From: an uncultured Hyphomicrobiales bacterium
GTDB lineage: Bacteria > Pseudomonadota > Alphaproteobacteria > Rhizobiales > Beijerinckiaceae
NCBI GenBank assembly: GCA_903932535.1
Contig: CAIZGR010000222.1
Location: 1 to 59,823 of the forward strand
Direction: 5' to 3'
DNA: 59,823 bases
Shown here: piece by piece, positions 23,331 through 32,171 of the stretch
How the letters are laid out: each line of letters starts with the position of its first letter
Position numbering within the stretch: the stretch's first letter is position 1
Notes under the pieces: model-generated
Seen by the model: only the letters and a program-made list of their open reading frames with translations
What the model was told of the DNA's origin: nothing
The model's database searches: none
Translations under genes and position numbers: made by a program

Positions 23331-24026
23331 ATGCGGGTATTGCTGGTCGAGGACGACGCGCAGACAGCGGAATGCGTGGAACTTATGCTCAAGGCCGAGG
23401 CCATGAGTTGCTACAGCACCGACCTCGGCGAAGAGGCCGTGGAACTCGCGAAGCTCTACGATTACGACATCATTCTCCTCGACCTCAATCTGCCCGACAT
23501 CTCCGGCTATGAGGTCTTGCGCCGCCTCCGCTCCGTCAAAATCAAAACCCCGGTCATGGTTGTCTCCGGGATGGCCGGCGTCGAGGATAAGGTGAAAGCC
23601 TTCAACCTCGGGGCCGACGATTATCTCACAAAGCCCTTCCACAAGGGCGAAATGGTCGCGCGCATCCAGGCCATCGTTCGTCGATCGAAGGGCCACGCTC
23701 AGTCGGTGATTGAAATCGACGGGCTCGCCATCGACCTCGACCGCAAGGTGGTGAGCCTCAAAGGCGTCGAAATCCATCTCAGCGGCAAGGAATACGAATT
23801 GATGGAACTGCTCGCGCTTCGGCGCGGCGCGGTCCTCACCAAAGAGATGATTATGAACCATCTCTACGGCGGCATGGACGAGCCGGAATTGAAAATCATC
23901 GACGTGTTCGTTCACAAGCTCCGCAAGAAACTCGGCGACGCGGGCGAACTCAACCGCATCAAAACGGTTTGGGGCCAGGGCTACGTCCTCAACGACGGGC
24001 GCCCTGCGGCCTTGGCTGCTGCCTGA
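23331..24026 (+). CDS. ctrA: CtrA, cell-cycle response regulator
   Basis: 231 aa, the normal length of CtrA, from ATG 23331 (AGGAG six bases upstream). Receiver domain (1-~120): acidic pair D8/D9, phospho-acceptor D51 in '[20 protein letters not shown]', S79 and K101 ('[17 protein letters not shown]'). After '[12 protein letters not shown]' comes an OmpR-type winged helix with '[20 protein letters not shown]' and '[15 protein letters not shown]', hallmarks of CtrA itself rather than of a generic response regulator. The last residues 'PAALAAA' resemble the Ala-Ala end by which ClpXP recognises host CtrA. CtrA binds TTAA-N7-TTAA sites, blocks the host origin and activates division, flagellar and gene-transfer-agent genes. 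No sensor kinase is encoded beside it. Confidence 0.95.
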   Translation: MRVLLVEDDAQTAECVELMLKAEAMSCYSTDLGEEAVELAKLYDYDIILLDLNLPDISGYEVLRRLRSVKIKTPVMVVSGMAGVEDKVKAFNLGADDYLTKPFHKGEMVARIQAIVRRSKGHAQSVIEIDGLAIDLDRKVVSLKGVEIHLSGKEYELMELLALRRGAVLTKEMIMNHLYGGMDEPELKIIDVFVHKLRKKLGDAGELNRIKTVWGQGYVLNDGRPAALAAA

Positions 24027-24033
24027 ATCCCCG

Positions 24034-24321
24034 ATGTGCTGGTGTACGCCCTCCAAGCGCGCGCCCTGGTGCGAGAACTGCTTTGCGCCCCATATGGCGG
24101 CGGAAGCGGCGAAGGCACCCCTAATGGCTCCCAAGGCCGCCTATGACCCGACGCGGCGCCGAGACATGAATCGCATGTTCTCAACCGAGTTGGTTATCCG
24201 CGCTGCGATTCAGGCCGTCGAGTTGATGCCGGGAGACCCGAGATTGGCGGAGGCCGTGAGCCTGCTTGAGCGGGCCTGGGGAAAGGTGGAGGATTTCGTG
24301 GATGGCGTCGATGCAAATTGA
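24034..24321 (+). CDS. hypothetical protein, 95 aa
   Basis: ATG 24034, seven bases after the ctrA-like stop, so likely co-expressed. N-terminus C-W-C ... C-E-N-C may bind metal. The C-terminal half is helical ('LVIRAAIQAVELMPGDPRLA'). No family recognised. The 3' end overlaps the next gene by 20 bases. Confidence 0.5.
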   Translation: MCWCTPSKRAPWCENCFAPHMAAEAAKAPLMAPKAAYDPTRRRDMNRMFSTELVIRAAIQAVELMPGDPRLAEAVSLLERAWGKVEDFVDGVDAN

Positions 24322-25555
24322 AAACTGGCCCATCGACCGCCTTCGCGAGTACGAGCGCAATCCGAGGAAGAACAACCACGCCGTCGCCTCTATGGCCGAC
24401 GCCATCAAAGCTTTCGGCTTTCGCGTTCCCATCGTCGCCCGCTCGAACGGCGAGATTTGCGACGGGCATCTCCGGCTGAAAGCCGCCCGCAAGCTGAAGA
24501 TGAAAGAGGTTCCTGTTATCCTCGCCGACGACATGACGGATGAGCAAATCAAAGCCTTCCGCATCAGTGTCAACAAAGCCGCAACCTGGGCCGAATGGGA
24601 CGTCGACCTTTTGAAGTTGGAACTCGGCGAGTTGAAGGCGCTGAACTTCGACTTGGCGCCGATTGGGTTTAGCGTCGAGGAGTTGGGCGGGATATTCGCG
24701 GAGAAGGCGGAAGGGCTGACGGACCCGGACGAGGTTCCCGACGAGCCGGCAGAGCCGGTGACCGTGCTCGGGGATGTGTGGCTGCTCGGTTCGCATCGGC
24801 TGGTCTGCGGTGACAGCACGACGGTTGAGAGCGTGGACAAGGCGCTGAATGGGGTCAAGCCGCATTTGATGGTCACGGACCCGCCGTATGGGGTGGAGTA
24901 CGACGCGGACTGGCGCAACAAACGCCTGCGTTCCGATGGCTCGCCCATCGGTGGGCGAGCCATCGGGAAAGTTTCGAATGACGACCGCGCGGACTGGTCG
25001 GCGGCGTGGGAGTTGTTTTCTGGCGACGTGGCGTATGTCTGGTGCGCGAGCCTGCACAATCCAGAAGCCGCACAGAGTTTACTTGCATCAGGCTTCGCTT
25101 TGCGGAGCCTGATAATCTGGGCGAAGCATACCTTCGCCATCGGCCGCAGCGACTACCACTGGCAGCATGAGCCGTGCTGGTACGTTGTGAGAGACAAGGC
25201 GACCGGCCACTGGAACGGTGGCCGCAAACAATCAACGCTCTGGCAAATCGACAAACCGCAGAAATCCGAGACCGGCCACTCCACCCAGAAGCCCGTCGAG
25301 TGCATGAAGCGACCGATAGAGAACAACAGCAGCCCCGGCCAAGCCGTTTACGAGCCCTTCTCCGGTGTCGGCACGACAATCATTGCCGGCGAGATGACCG
25401 GCCGCAGCGTCCACGCAATCGAACTTTCTCCAACCTATGTCGATGTGTCTGTTGCTCGTTGGGAAGCCTTCACAGGCCGCAAGGCCGTTCTCGAATCAAC
25501 CGGGAAAACCTTCGCTGAAACGGCCGAAGAACGTAACCGAGCCACCGCCGCATGA
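24302..25555 (+). CDS. ParB/Srx-domain DNA methyltransferase fusion
   Basis: 417 aa from ATG 24302 (ATG 24311 also possible). Residues ~5-95 are a ParB-like nuclease domain ('LREYERNPRKNNHAVASMAD', 'ICDGHLRLKAARKL'). From ~150 a beta-class amino-methylase begins ('LGDVWLLGSHRLVCGDST'), with D-P-P-Y near 193, 'STQKPVECMKRPIENNS' and SAM-binding 'EPFSGVGTTIIAGE' near 353. CcrM is also beta-class, but its extra C-terminal domain is not seen here. The specificity cannot be read. The gene lies between ctrA and the terminase. Confidence 0.9.
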   Translation: MASMQIENWPIDRLREYERNPRKNNHAVASMADAIKAFGFRVPIVARSNGEICDGHLRLKAARKLKMKEVPVILADDMTDEQIKAFRISVNKAATWAEWDVDLLKLELGELKALNFDLAPIGFSVEELGGIFAEKAEGLTDPDEVPDEPAEPVTVLGDVWLLGSHRLVCGDSTTVESVDKALNGVKPHLMVTDPPYGVEYDADWRNKRLRSDGSPIGGRAIGKVSNDDRADWSAAWELFSGDVAYVWCASLHNPEAAQSLLASGFALRSLIIWAKHTFAIGRSDYHWQHEPCWYVVRDKATGHWNGGRKQSTLWQIDKPQKSETGHSTQKPVECMKRPIENNSSPGQAVYEPFSGVGTTIIAGEMTGRSVHAIELSPTYVDVSVARWEAFTGRKAVLESTGKTFAETAEERNRATAA

Positions 25556-26130
25556 CCGACTCCCCCGAAGACCCGCCGCCTTCTGACGAGCCTCCGAAGA
25601 AGCCCCGCAAAAAGAGCCGGTTCAAACGGCAAATCGGCGTCCATACCGTTTACAGGCGCAAGACCATTCGCAAGATTGTTTATAAGGAGCCGAAGAAGCC
25701 GGTAGGGCGCGCGCCTCACAAGCCGTCCGAGGCGACGAAGACGATGGTCATTATGATGACCGCTGACGGCAAGATGCAACTCGACGTCTCGCGCATTCTC
25801 GGGATTTCGACCCGGACTCTCCGCAAGCACTACCGCAACGAACTCGACAACGGCGCCGCCAAAGCCAACGTGATGGTGACGAGCACGCTTTATCAGGCGG
25901 CGACGGGCGGCGGAAACTGGCGCGACGCGAATATGACCGCCGCGATTTGGTGGGACAAGACGCGGAATGGGAAGGTTGAGCCGAAGCAGTCGGTTGAGTT
26001 GTCAGGCGCCGTGGGAACCTATGACCTATCGAAACTGACCGATGAGCAACTTACAGCGCTCCAATCCATCCTTGCCCACGCTGGCGCAAGTTCAGGCGGA
26101 AATAGCGAGGAGAGGCGCGGAGAAGAATAG
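25552..26130 (+). CDS. terminase small subunit-like protein
   Basis: 192 aa. Basic, Pro/Lys-rich N-terminus, then an HTH ('MQLDVSRILGISTRTLRKH' then 'YRNELDNGAAKANVMV') and 'WRDANMTAAIWWDKTRNG'. It directly precedes the large subunit and overlaps it by 89 bases. Small subunits bind the packaging start site; the assignment rests on HTH type and position. Confidence 0.75.
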   Translation: MTDSPEDPPPSDEPPKKPRKKSRFKRQIGVHTVYRRKTIRKIVYKEPKKPVGRAPHKPSEATKTMVIMMTADGKMQLDVSRILGISTRTLRKHYRNELDNGAAKANVMVTSTLYQAATGGGNWRDANMTAAIWWDKTRNGKVEPKQSVELSGAVGTYDLSKLTDEQLTALQSILAHAGASSGGNSEERRGEE

Positions 26131-27496
26131 GGAGCGCGAGGCGCGCGACGCCGAGCGGGAACTTGCCGAGGAGCTTCTTCGAACCGATTGGGCCAAGCAC
26201 GCGAGGCCGGAACAACGCCTTCCCCCCGGCGATTGGCTTACGTGGCTCATTCTCGCCGGCCGCGGCATGGGCAAGACGAAAACCGGGGCCGAAAGCATCA
26301 GGGAATTGGTCTGCGGCCCTACGCCGCTTGCGCCGGGCCGTTATGCCCGCGTGGCTCTGATTGCCGAGACGGCGGCGGACGCCCGCGACGTTATCGTTGA
26401 GGGGCCGAGCGGGATTCTCGGAATCCACCCCCGTGTCTATCGCCCGATGTACGAGCCCTCGAAGCGCCGGCTTACTTGGCCGAACGGCGCCATCGCCACC
26501 GTCTTCAACGCGACGGAGCCCGACCAACTTCGCGGCCCCCAATTCGACCTCGCGTGGGGCGACGAATTGGCGAAATGGGAATACGTCCAAGAGGTCTACG
26601 ACCAGTTGCAGTTCGGTCTCCGCTTGCGCGGCCCGAGCGGCGATAGGCCGAGGCAGATATTCACGACCACGCCGCGCCCGATTCCGATTGTACGCAAGTT
26701 GGTCGCCGCGAGCGATACAATCGTCACCCGCGGCAACACGCTCGACAACGCCGCCAACTTGGCGCCGTCCTTCCTTGAAAAGATTGTCGAGCGCTACGCA
26801 GGCACCCGGCTTGGCCGGCAGGAATTGAACGCCGAAATCCTTGATGATGTCGTCGGCGCGCTCTGGACGCGCGAGACGATAGACAAGGCGCGCTGGAAAA
26901 TCGAGGTTCCCGACTTCGCCCGCGTGGTCGTCGCCGTCGACCCGAGCGGCGCCCGAAGCGTCGATGACGAAGGCGCCGACAGCATCGGAATCGTGGTTGC
27001 TGCGCGCGGCGTCGATGGGCGCGCGTACGTCAAGGCCGACATGACTTGCAAGCTTTCCCCGGCAGGCTGGGGCGCGCGGGCCGTTCAAGCATATATCGAC
27101 AACGACGCGGACTGCGTGGTTGCCGAGCGCAACTATGGCGGGGCGATGGTCGAGCACGTTATAAAAACGGCGGCTCAGCATCGAGGCGTCACCGTCGCTT
27201 TTCGTGAAGTTGTCGCCTCGCGCGGCAAGGTCGTTCGTGCGGAACCGATAGCGCAGCTTTACGAGCAGGGCCGGGTCTCGCACATCGGCGAACTTTCCGC
27301 CCTTGAGGATCAGATGTGTCAATTCACGAACGATGGGTACGTGGGCGACGGGTCGCCGGATCGCGCCGACGCTCTGGTCTGGGCCTTGTCCTCCCTCATG
27401 GACATGAGGCCCGTCGTGACCGTCTCGCCTGAAGTGCTTGCCCGCTCGCGCCAGCCCGCCGTCGCCTACGGCTCGTCGCGCTTCGGTCGCCCTTGA
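26042..27496 (+). CDS. terminase large subunit
   Basis: 484 aa. Walker A 'LILAGRGMGKTKTGAESI' is near residue 70, followed by the ATPase core with 'DLAWGDELAKWEYVQEVYDQ' and 'IFTTTPRPIPIVRKL'. The nuclease half has 'VVAVDPSGARSVDDEGAD' and 'SPDRADALVWAL' (acidic metal ligands). It cuts and pumps DNA into the prohead. ATG 26042 gives a long overlap with the small subunit; a later start cannot be excluded. Confidence 0.95.
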   Translation: MSNLQRSNPSLPTLAQVQAEIARRGAEKNREREARDAERELAEELLRTDWAKHARPEQRLPPGDWLTWLILAGRGMGKTKTGAESIRELVCGPTPLAPGRYARVALIAETAADARDVIVEGPSGILGIHPRVYRPMYEPSKRRLTWPNGAIATVFNATEPDQLRGPQFDLAWGDELAKWEYVQEVYDQLQFGLRLRGPSGDRPRQIFTTTPRPIPIVRKLVAASDTIVTRGNTLDNAANLAPSFLEKIVERYAGTRLGRQELNAEILDDVVGALWTRETIDKARWKIEVPDFARVVVAVDPSGARSVDDEGADSIGIVVAARGVDGRAYVKADMTCKLSPAGWGARAVQAYIDNDADCVVAERNYGGAMVEHVIKTAAQHRGVTVAFREVVASRGKVVRAEPIAQLYEQGRVSHIGELSALEDQMCQFTNDGYVGDGSPDRADALVWALSSLMDMRPVVTVSPEVLARSRQPAVAYGSSRFGRP

Positions 27497-29154
27497 TGTT
27501 TCCCGCCCTCGTAGCGCGCGCCAAGCGGGCCTACAGCGCCTTTCTCGCCCCCCCGGCGGCCGATAGCCCCGCCGCGGCGCCGAAGCGGCCCAAGGGCGGC
27601 GTATCGCTTGAGGCGCTAATGGCCTCGCGCGCCAAGCCCTCCCCGCCCTTGCCCGGCAATAGGCGGCATCCTTTCGTGCCCGAGCGGCCGATGCCGGGCG
27701 TGGTCCCGAAGGACGCGCCGAATATGGCCTTCGACGACGCCGGCCCGAGCGCCGGCCCGACAGGCTGGGCCGGGGGCCTCTACAATTTCGCCTTCAATGA
27801 GGGCGTGACCTTTCTCGGCTACAGCTACCTTTCCGAACTTGCCCAGCGCCCGGAATATCGCAAGATTGTCGACACCTTCGCGGAGGAGATGACCCGCGAA
27901 TGGATTGAGTTCGAATCCACTGGCGAGGACGACAAGGCGGCGAAGGACACCAAGAACGACAAAATCAAGCAGATTACGGACGAGATGGACCGCCTCGGCG
28001 TCCGCGCCGCTTTCTGCAAAATCGCCAAGCACGACGGATATTTCGGCCGAGCCCACCTCTATCTCGATACGGGCCACGGCGACGACCCCGCCGAATTGAA
28101 GCAGTCCATCGGCTCCGGCCGCGACGACATTTCAACCGGCAAGATTGGCAAGGGCGCGCTGAAGGCGCTCCGAACCATCGAGCCGGTTTGGACTTATCCG
28201 CAAAGCTACAACGCGAGCAATCCGCTCTCGCCGCATTGGTATCAGCCCGACCGCTGGTATGTGATGGGGCAGGAGGTTCACGCCTCCCGCCTCTTGTGCT
28301 TCGTCGGGCGCGAAGTTCCCGATTTGCTGAAGCCGGCCTATTCCTTCGGCGGCCTCGCCCTTTCTCAAATGGCGAAGCCCTACGTCGACAACTGGCTTCA
28401 GACGCGCCAATCGACGTCCGACATCATTTCCGCGTTTTCGGTCTTCGTGCTCAAGGGCAATCTTTCCGAGAGCATCCAACTCGGCGGCGAGCAGCTTTTC
28501 ATGCGCGCCGAGCTTTTCAACAACCTGCGCAACAATCGCGGGTTGATGATGGTCGACAAGGAAAGCGAGGACTTCGCCAACGTCTCGGCTCCGCTTGGCG
28601 GCCTCGATATGCTTCAGGCGCAGTCCCAAGAGCACATGGCGGCGGTCTCCGGGATACCTCTCGTGAAGCTGCTCGGCATCTCGCCGCATGGCCTCAACGC
28701 CAGCGCCGAGCCGGAGTTGCGGGCGTTCTATGAGGGCGTCCATTCGTTTCAAGAGGCGTTCTTCCGCCCCAACCTGACGCGGGTTATCGACTTCATTCAG
28801 TTGTCGCTTTTCGGCGAGATTGACCAGGAAATCACGTTCAAGTTCGTCCCGCTCTGGTCGCTGACCGAAAAGGAAGAGGCCGAGGTCCGCAAGGCCAGCG
28901 CCGAGACGGACCAAATCTACATCGACACCGGCGTTCTCGACCCGGCCGAGGTCCGCGCCAAAGTCGCCAACGACCCGGCCTCGCCCTACGATGGTCTTGA
29001 CCCCGACGACGTTCCGGACCTACTCAGCGAGGAAATGGAGGGGCTCGAACCGGCCGGCGGGCGCCCCGAGGTTGCCGCCGAAGAGGTCGAGGCCGAAGCC
29101 CCGACCGGCTCCGCAGAACCGAAAGAAGAGGCCAAGCCCGCAAAGGCAGCATGA
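27496..29154 (+). CDS. portal protein, DUF1073 family
   Basis: 552 aa. 'YLSELAQRPEYRKIVDTFAE', 'FGGLALSQMAKPYVDNWLQT', 'LGGLDMLQAQSQEHMAAVS' and 'GIPLVKLLGISPHGLNAS' are typical of DUF1073 portal proteins. The last ~60 residues are acidic and low complexity. It forms the ring through which DNA enters and leaves the capsid. ATG 27496 overlaps the terminase stop. Confidence 0.9.
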   Translation: MFPALVARAKRAYSAFLAPPAADSPAAAPKRPKGGVSLEALMASRAKPSPPLPGNRRHPFVPERPMPGVVPKDAPNMAFDDAGPSAGPTGWAGGLYNFAFNEGVTFLGYSYLSELAQRPEYRKIVDTFAEEMTREWIEFESTGEDDKAAKDTKNDKIKQITDEMDRLGVRAAFCKIAKHDGYFGRAHLYLDTGHGDDPAELKQSIGSGRDDISTGKIGKGALKALRTIEPVWTYPQSYNASNPLSPHWYQPDRWYVMGQEVHASRLLCFVGREVPDLLKPAYSFGGLALSQMAKPYVDNWLQTRQSTSDIISAFSVFVLKGNLSESIQLGGEQLFMRAELFNNLRNNRGLMMVDKESEDFANVSAPLGGLDMLQAQSQEHMAAVSGIPLVKLLGISPHGLNASAEPELRAFYEGVHSFQEAFFRPNLTRVIDFIQLSLFGEIDQEITFKFVPLWSLTEKEEAEVRKASAETDQIYIDTGVLDPAEVRAKVANDPASPYDGLDPDDVPDLLSEEMEGLEPAGGRPEVAAEEVEAEAPTGSAEPKEEAKPAKAA

Positions 29155-30038
29155 TTGATATCCCGCTCATGGCGCTCTTTGGCGGCGAGCCTATCGCAGC
29201 CGCGGACGCCGCGCCGGCAAGAAATGCCAGGGCGCCGAAGGCGAAGGGGGAGGTTCTTCTCCGCCCGGTTCGGCCGAGCGCGGCCATTGAGGCGGACTAT
29301 CGCAAACGCCTCGCCGCTTTGATTGAGGAAATGAACGCCTCGACGCTTTGGTGGATTGGCGCGGCGTACAAAGAAACCCCGCCGGAACTCGCGCAGGACG
29401 AGCTTTCCTCCGCAGCGATGCGCAAGGCGATTTCTGACCTTACGAAGCGCTGGTTCCGCCGATTCGACGATGCCGCCGAAAAGCTCGCCAAATATTTCGC
29501 GAAGTCCGTAGCCGATAGGTCCGACGTCGCCCTGAAGAAAATCCTCAAGGACGGCGGCTTCTCTATCGAATGGAAAATGACAGCGCCTCAGCGCGACGCC
29601 TTGAACGCCATCGTCCATGAGAACGTCAGCCTGATAAAATCAATCCCGAGGCAATATTTCACCCAAGTTGAGGGGGCGGTTATGCGCTCCGTCTCGACCG
29701 GACGAGACATGAAACAACTGACCGACGATATCGAGCATCAGTTCGGTGTTTCGCGGCGGCGAGCCATAATTATAAGCCGGGACCAGAACAACAAAGCGAC
29801 CGGCGCCTTGCAGCGGGTTCGGCAGATTGAAATTGCCGGCGAGGAGGCGGAGGCTATCTGGCATCACAGCGCCGGGGGCAGGACGCCGCGCAAGAGCCAT
29901 GTGAAGGCAGGGCAGGACAAGGTTCGATTCAAAGTGAAGGCCGGCTGGTTCGATGGAGACGTTGGCCGCAATATTCATCCAGGCGAATTAATCAACTGCA
30001 AGTGCTTCTCTCAACTTGTGGTCAAGGGGTTTAGTTGA
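29151..30038 (+). CDS. head morphogenesis protein (Mu F / SPP1 gp7-like)
   Basis: 295 aa. The C-terminal domain has 'RRAIIISRDQNNKATGALQR', 'WHHSAGGRTPRKSHVKAGQD' and the terminal 'HPGELINCKCFSQLVV' Cys motif of phage Mu F-like minor head proteins. A low number of copies is packaged with the portal. Overlaps the portal stop by four bases. Confidence 0.85.
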   Translation: MIDIPLMALFGGEPIAAADAAPARNARAPKAKGEVLLRPVRPSAAIEADYRKRLAALIEEMNASTLWWIGAAYKETPPELAQDELSSAAMRKAISDLTKRWFRRFDDAAEKLAKYFAKSVADRSDVALKKILKDGGFSIEWKMTAPQRDALNAIVHENVSLIKSIPRQYFTQVEGAVMRSVSTGRDMKQLTDDIEHQFGVSRRRAIIISRDQNNKATGALQRVRQIEIAGEEAEAIWHHSAGGRTPRKSHVKAGQDKVRFKVKAGWFDGDVGRNIHPGELINCKCFSQLVVKGFS

Positions 30039-30041
30039 TTG

Positions 30042-30245
30042 TCACTCAATAAGAAAGACGGTCTCTGCTGGCGTCGATGAGACGCCAAACTTCGCGGTAA
30101 ATTCTGGGGCGACATGGCGCTCTGGGATTGTGTATAGGTGCGCTATATCGGCTTCCAGTGCGCCAGGCCCACATCCAGCGTCCATCAACAATCGGTAGTG
30201 GTCCGCCACGCCCTCAAGCGCCTTGCGCAGTTCGCCTACGGTCAT
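30042..30245 (-). CDS. small hypothetical protein on the opposite strand
   Basis: 67 aa from ATG 30245. 'MTVGELRKALEGVADHYRLL' looks like a helical N-terminus; the rest is mixed, ending 'TPAETVFLIE'. The stop lies three bases from the stop of the convergent head gene. It is coupled by ATGA to the second minus-strand gene upstream (30242-30541), so the two form a small operon inserted into the head genes. Confidence 0.6.
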   Translation of the reverse strand: MTVGELRKALEGVADHYRLLMDAGCGPGALEADIAHLYTIPERHVAPEFTAKFGVSSTPAETVFLIE

Positions 30246-30541
30246 GCGGACGGTCCTTTCTGTTGGGCATCTCCGGTCCCCCAATGCCTGAGAACTTCTG
30301 GGTCAGCGGGACATGCCTCAAGGGGAGGAATGAACTCGTCGCCGCGAAGCGCCGCGCTCCAAAAAGAGCCGGCGTCAATCTGTGCGGCGAGTTTCGCAAG
30401 GTCGCGCGCCAGAGACATGGCGTCCTGAGTTGACATCGTGACAGCGATGCCATCTCCGCCGTCGTCAATCTCAATGACCAGTTGGCGCCGCCTAGCAAGT
30501 TCAGGCGTCGTGATTGGCTTGATGCTGCGCGTGTCACTCAC
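30242..30541 (-). CDS. small hypothetical protein on the opposite strand
   Basis: 99 aa from GTG 30541 (GGAG upstream, then CGACGGCG). Contains 'LVIEIDDGGDGIAVTMSTQD' and 'AMSLARDLAKLAAQIDAGS', a beta-hairpin followed by an amphipathic helix. No family recognised. The promoter must lie within 30542-30573 or in the following gene; none is obvious. A moron-type insertion is likely. Confidence 0.6.
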   Translation of the reverse strand: MSDTRSIKPITTPELARRRQLVIEIDDGGDGIAVTMSTQDAMSLARDLAKLAAQIDAGSFWSAALRGDEFIPPLEACPADPEVLRHWGTGDAQQKGPSA

Positions 30542-30573
30542 CGCCGTCGCTCCGCCTTCAAGGTTAGCCCGCA

Positions 30574-30846
30574 ATGCCCGACAACCTAACTATCGGCAGA
30601 GCCTACCCCGCGCAAGGCGGGCGGCCCTTGCCCGAAGGCTTCATTCGCAAAGGCGGCAGAAACACCGACGCTGACGCCACGCGCCCGCCGGCCCCGGCGC
30701 CGTTCAAGCCGAACGGTATGGAACTCATGCTCTCGATGGATGCGACGACGGTTCTCGGCGACCTCGAACGCATCCGCCTGAAGCTTGTCGAAGTTCGCGT
30801 CGAGGCCGAGCGCACCGCCGCCGCCGTTCGCGCCGCCACCCTCTGA
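30574..30846 (+). CDS. small hypothetical protein, 90 aa
   Basis: ATG 30574. 'AYPAQGGRPLPEGFIRKGGR' at the N-terminus and a helical C-terminus ('LERIRLKLVEVRVEAERTAA'). Lies between the minor head gene and the Nudix fusion. No family recognised. Confidence 0.55.
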   Translation: MPDNLTIGRAYPAQGGRPLPEGFIRKGGRNTDADATRPPAPAPFKPNGMELMLSMDATTVLGDLERIRLKLVEVRVEAERTAAAVRAATL

Positions 30847-30867
30847 CCCATCCATAGGAGACCCACC

Positions 30868-31080
30868 GTGCCCGACCCCATCAGCGACCTCTTCGAAGGC
30901 TTGAGCGAGACGCTCGGCTTTCACCCGGCGCCGACGCCCTTCCTGCGCTGGAACGGCGACGTCCTCGAACAGAAATGGACCGGCCACGACGGCGAGGCGT
31001 GGGTTCCCGTGCCCGGCTTCAGCGCCAGCAAAGAGCCAGCCAAGCCCAAGGCGCCCGTCATCCCGACGCCTGACCCGTAA
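30868..31080 (+). CDS. small hypothetical protein, 70 aa
   Basis: GTG 30868 with AGGAG nine bases upstream. 'PFLRWNGDVLEQKWTGHDGE' suggests a small beta domain; Pro-rich tail. No family recognised. Confidence 0.55.
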   Translation: MPDPISDLFEGLSETLGFHPAPTPFLRWNGDVLEQKWTGHDGEAWVPVPGFSASKEPAKPKAPVIPTPDP

Positions 31081-31091
31081 GCGTCGAACCG

Positions 31092-32171
31092 ATGTCCGAT
31101 GCCCTACAAGCCGCTGGCGTCCTCTTCCTGACGCCCTCCGGCAAGGCGCTCTGGATGCGCCAGGCCGGCGGCGGCGAGTTCGAGCCGGAATGGGTCTTTC
31201 CCGGCGGCAAGATAGAGCCGGGCGAGACGGCGGCCCAAGCCGCGGCGCGCGAGGCGAATGAGGAAACCGGCGCTCTGCCGGCCTCCGGCCTCTTGCGCCT
31301 TCATCGCGCGACGACGGAGCGCGGCGTCGATTATACGACGTTCCTTCAGGTGGTCCCGGGCGAGTTTCAGCCCGCGCTCAGCGCCGAACATAGCGCCTAT
31401 GCTTGGGCGCCGGTCAGCGACCCGCCAAAGCCGACGCATCCCGGCATCCTGGCGATGCTGGCGCAACTCTTCGACGCCCCCGACGCAAAGGCGGTCGACG
31501 AAGCCTCTCTCGCCGCCAACGCGGCCCTTCCGGTCGGGGCGAAGAAAAAGGCGGATGACGAGGCCCCCGCGCAAGACGCGCTGGCGCTCGACCGCCGCAT
31601 GGACGACGACGGGCGCTTGCATGTCCTGACGAGTCCCATCACCCAAGCGTGCGTCAGCGAATATTGGGGCCGGGAAATCCCGAATTGGCAGAGCCACGGG
31701 CTGACGCCAGACCGCAAATACAAGCTCCTTCGCGCGCCGGAGGAATTGAGCCGGCCGGAAACAATCGCGAGCCTGAACAATCTCCCGCTGCTCGACCAAC
31801 ACGTCCCGATCTCCGCCGAGGCGCATCAGCCGGAACACGTTATCGGCTCGACCGGAACCGATGCGGCTTGGAACGACCCGTGGTTGAGCAATTCGCTCGT
31901 CATCTGGAAAAAAAACGCCATCGACCAAGCGGAAAGCGGCGTCAAATCGGCATTGAGCGCCGGCTATCGCTACACCTATGACCCGACGCCGGGAACTTGG
32001 AATGGCGAAGATTTCGACGGCTGTATGAGAAACATCATCTTCAACCACTTGGCTCAGGTTGTCGAACCCCGCGTCCCCGGGGCCATGATTGGAGACGCCG
32101 CAATCACCGAAGAATCCACGAAGCCGAAAGGCGGCTTCTGGTTGCTGACAGCAAAGGAAACCAATCTATGA
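31092..32171 (+). CDS. Nudix hydrolase fused to DUF2213 capsid-maturation protein
   Basis: 359 aa. Residues ~1-125 are a Nudix domain with an intact G-x5-E-x7-R-E-x2-E-E-x-G box (starting 'GGKIEPGETAAQAAARE'). Residues ~175-355 match DUF2213 ('HVLTSPITQACVSEYWGREI', 'LLDQHVPISAEAHQPEHVIG', 'GYRYTYDPTPGTW'), a phage protein usually placed before the scaffold and linked to prohead maturation. The Nudix box keeps all its catalytic residues, so it may hydrolyse nucleotides. The fusion is unusual. Confidence 0.85.
   Translation: MSDALQAAGVLFLTPSGKALWMRQAGGGEFEPEWVFPGGKIEPGETAAQAAAREANEETGALPASGLLRLHRATTERGVDYTTFLQVVPGEFQPALSAEHSAYAWAPVSDPPKPTHPGILAMLAQLFDAPDAKAVDEASLAANAALPVGAKKKADDEAPAQDALALDRRMDDDGRLHVLTSPITQACVSEYWGREIPNWQSHGLTPDRKYKLLRAPEELSRPETIASLNNLPLLDQHVPISAEAHQPEHVIGSTGTDAAWNDPWLSNSLVIWKKNAIDQAESGVKSALSAGYRYTYDPTPGTWNGEDFDGCMRNIIFNHLAQVVEPRVPGAMIGDAAITEESTKPKGGFWLLTAKETNL

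Noticed and set aside
24302..25555. CcrM itself
   Set aside because: It is a beta-class methylase like CcrM but has an N-terminal ParB domain and lacks the extra C-terminal domain; GANTC specificity cannot be claimed.
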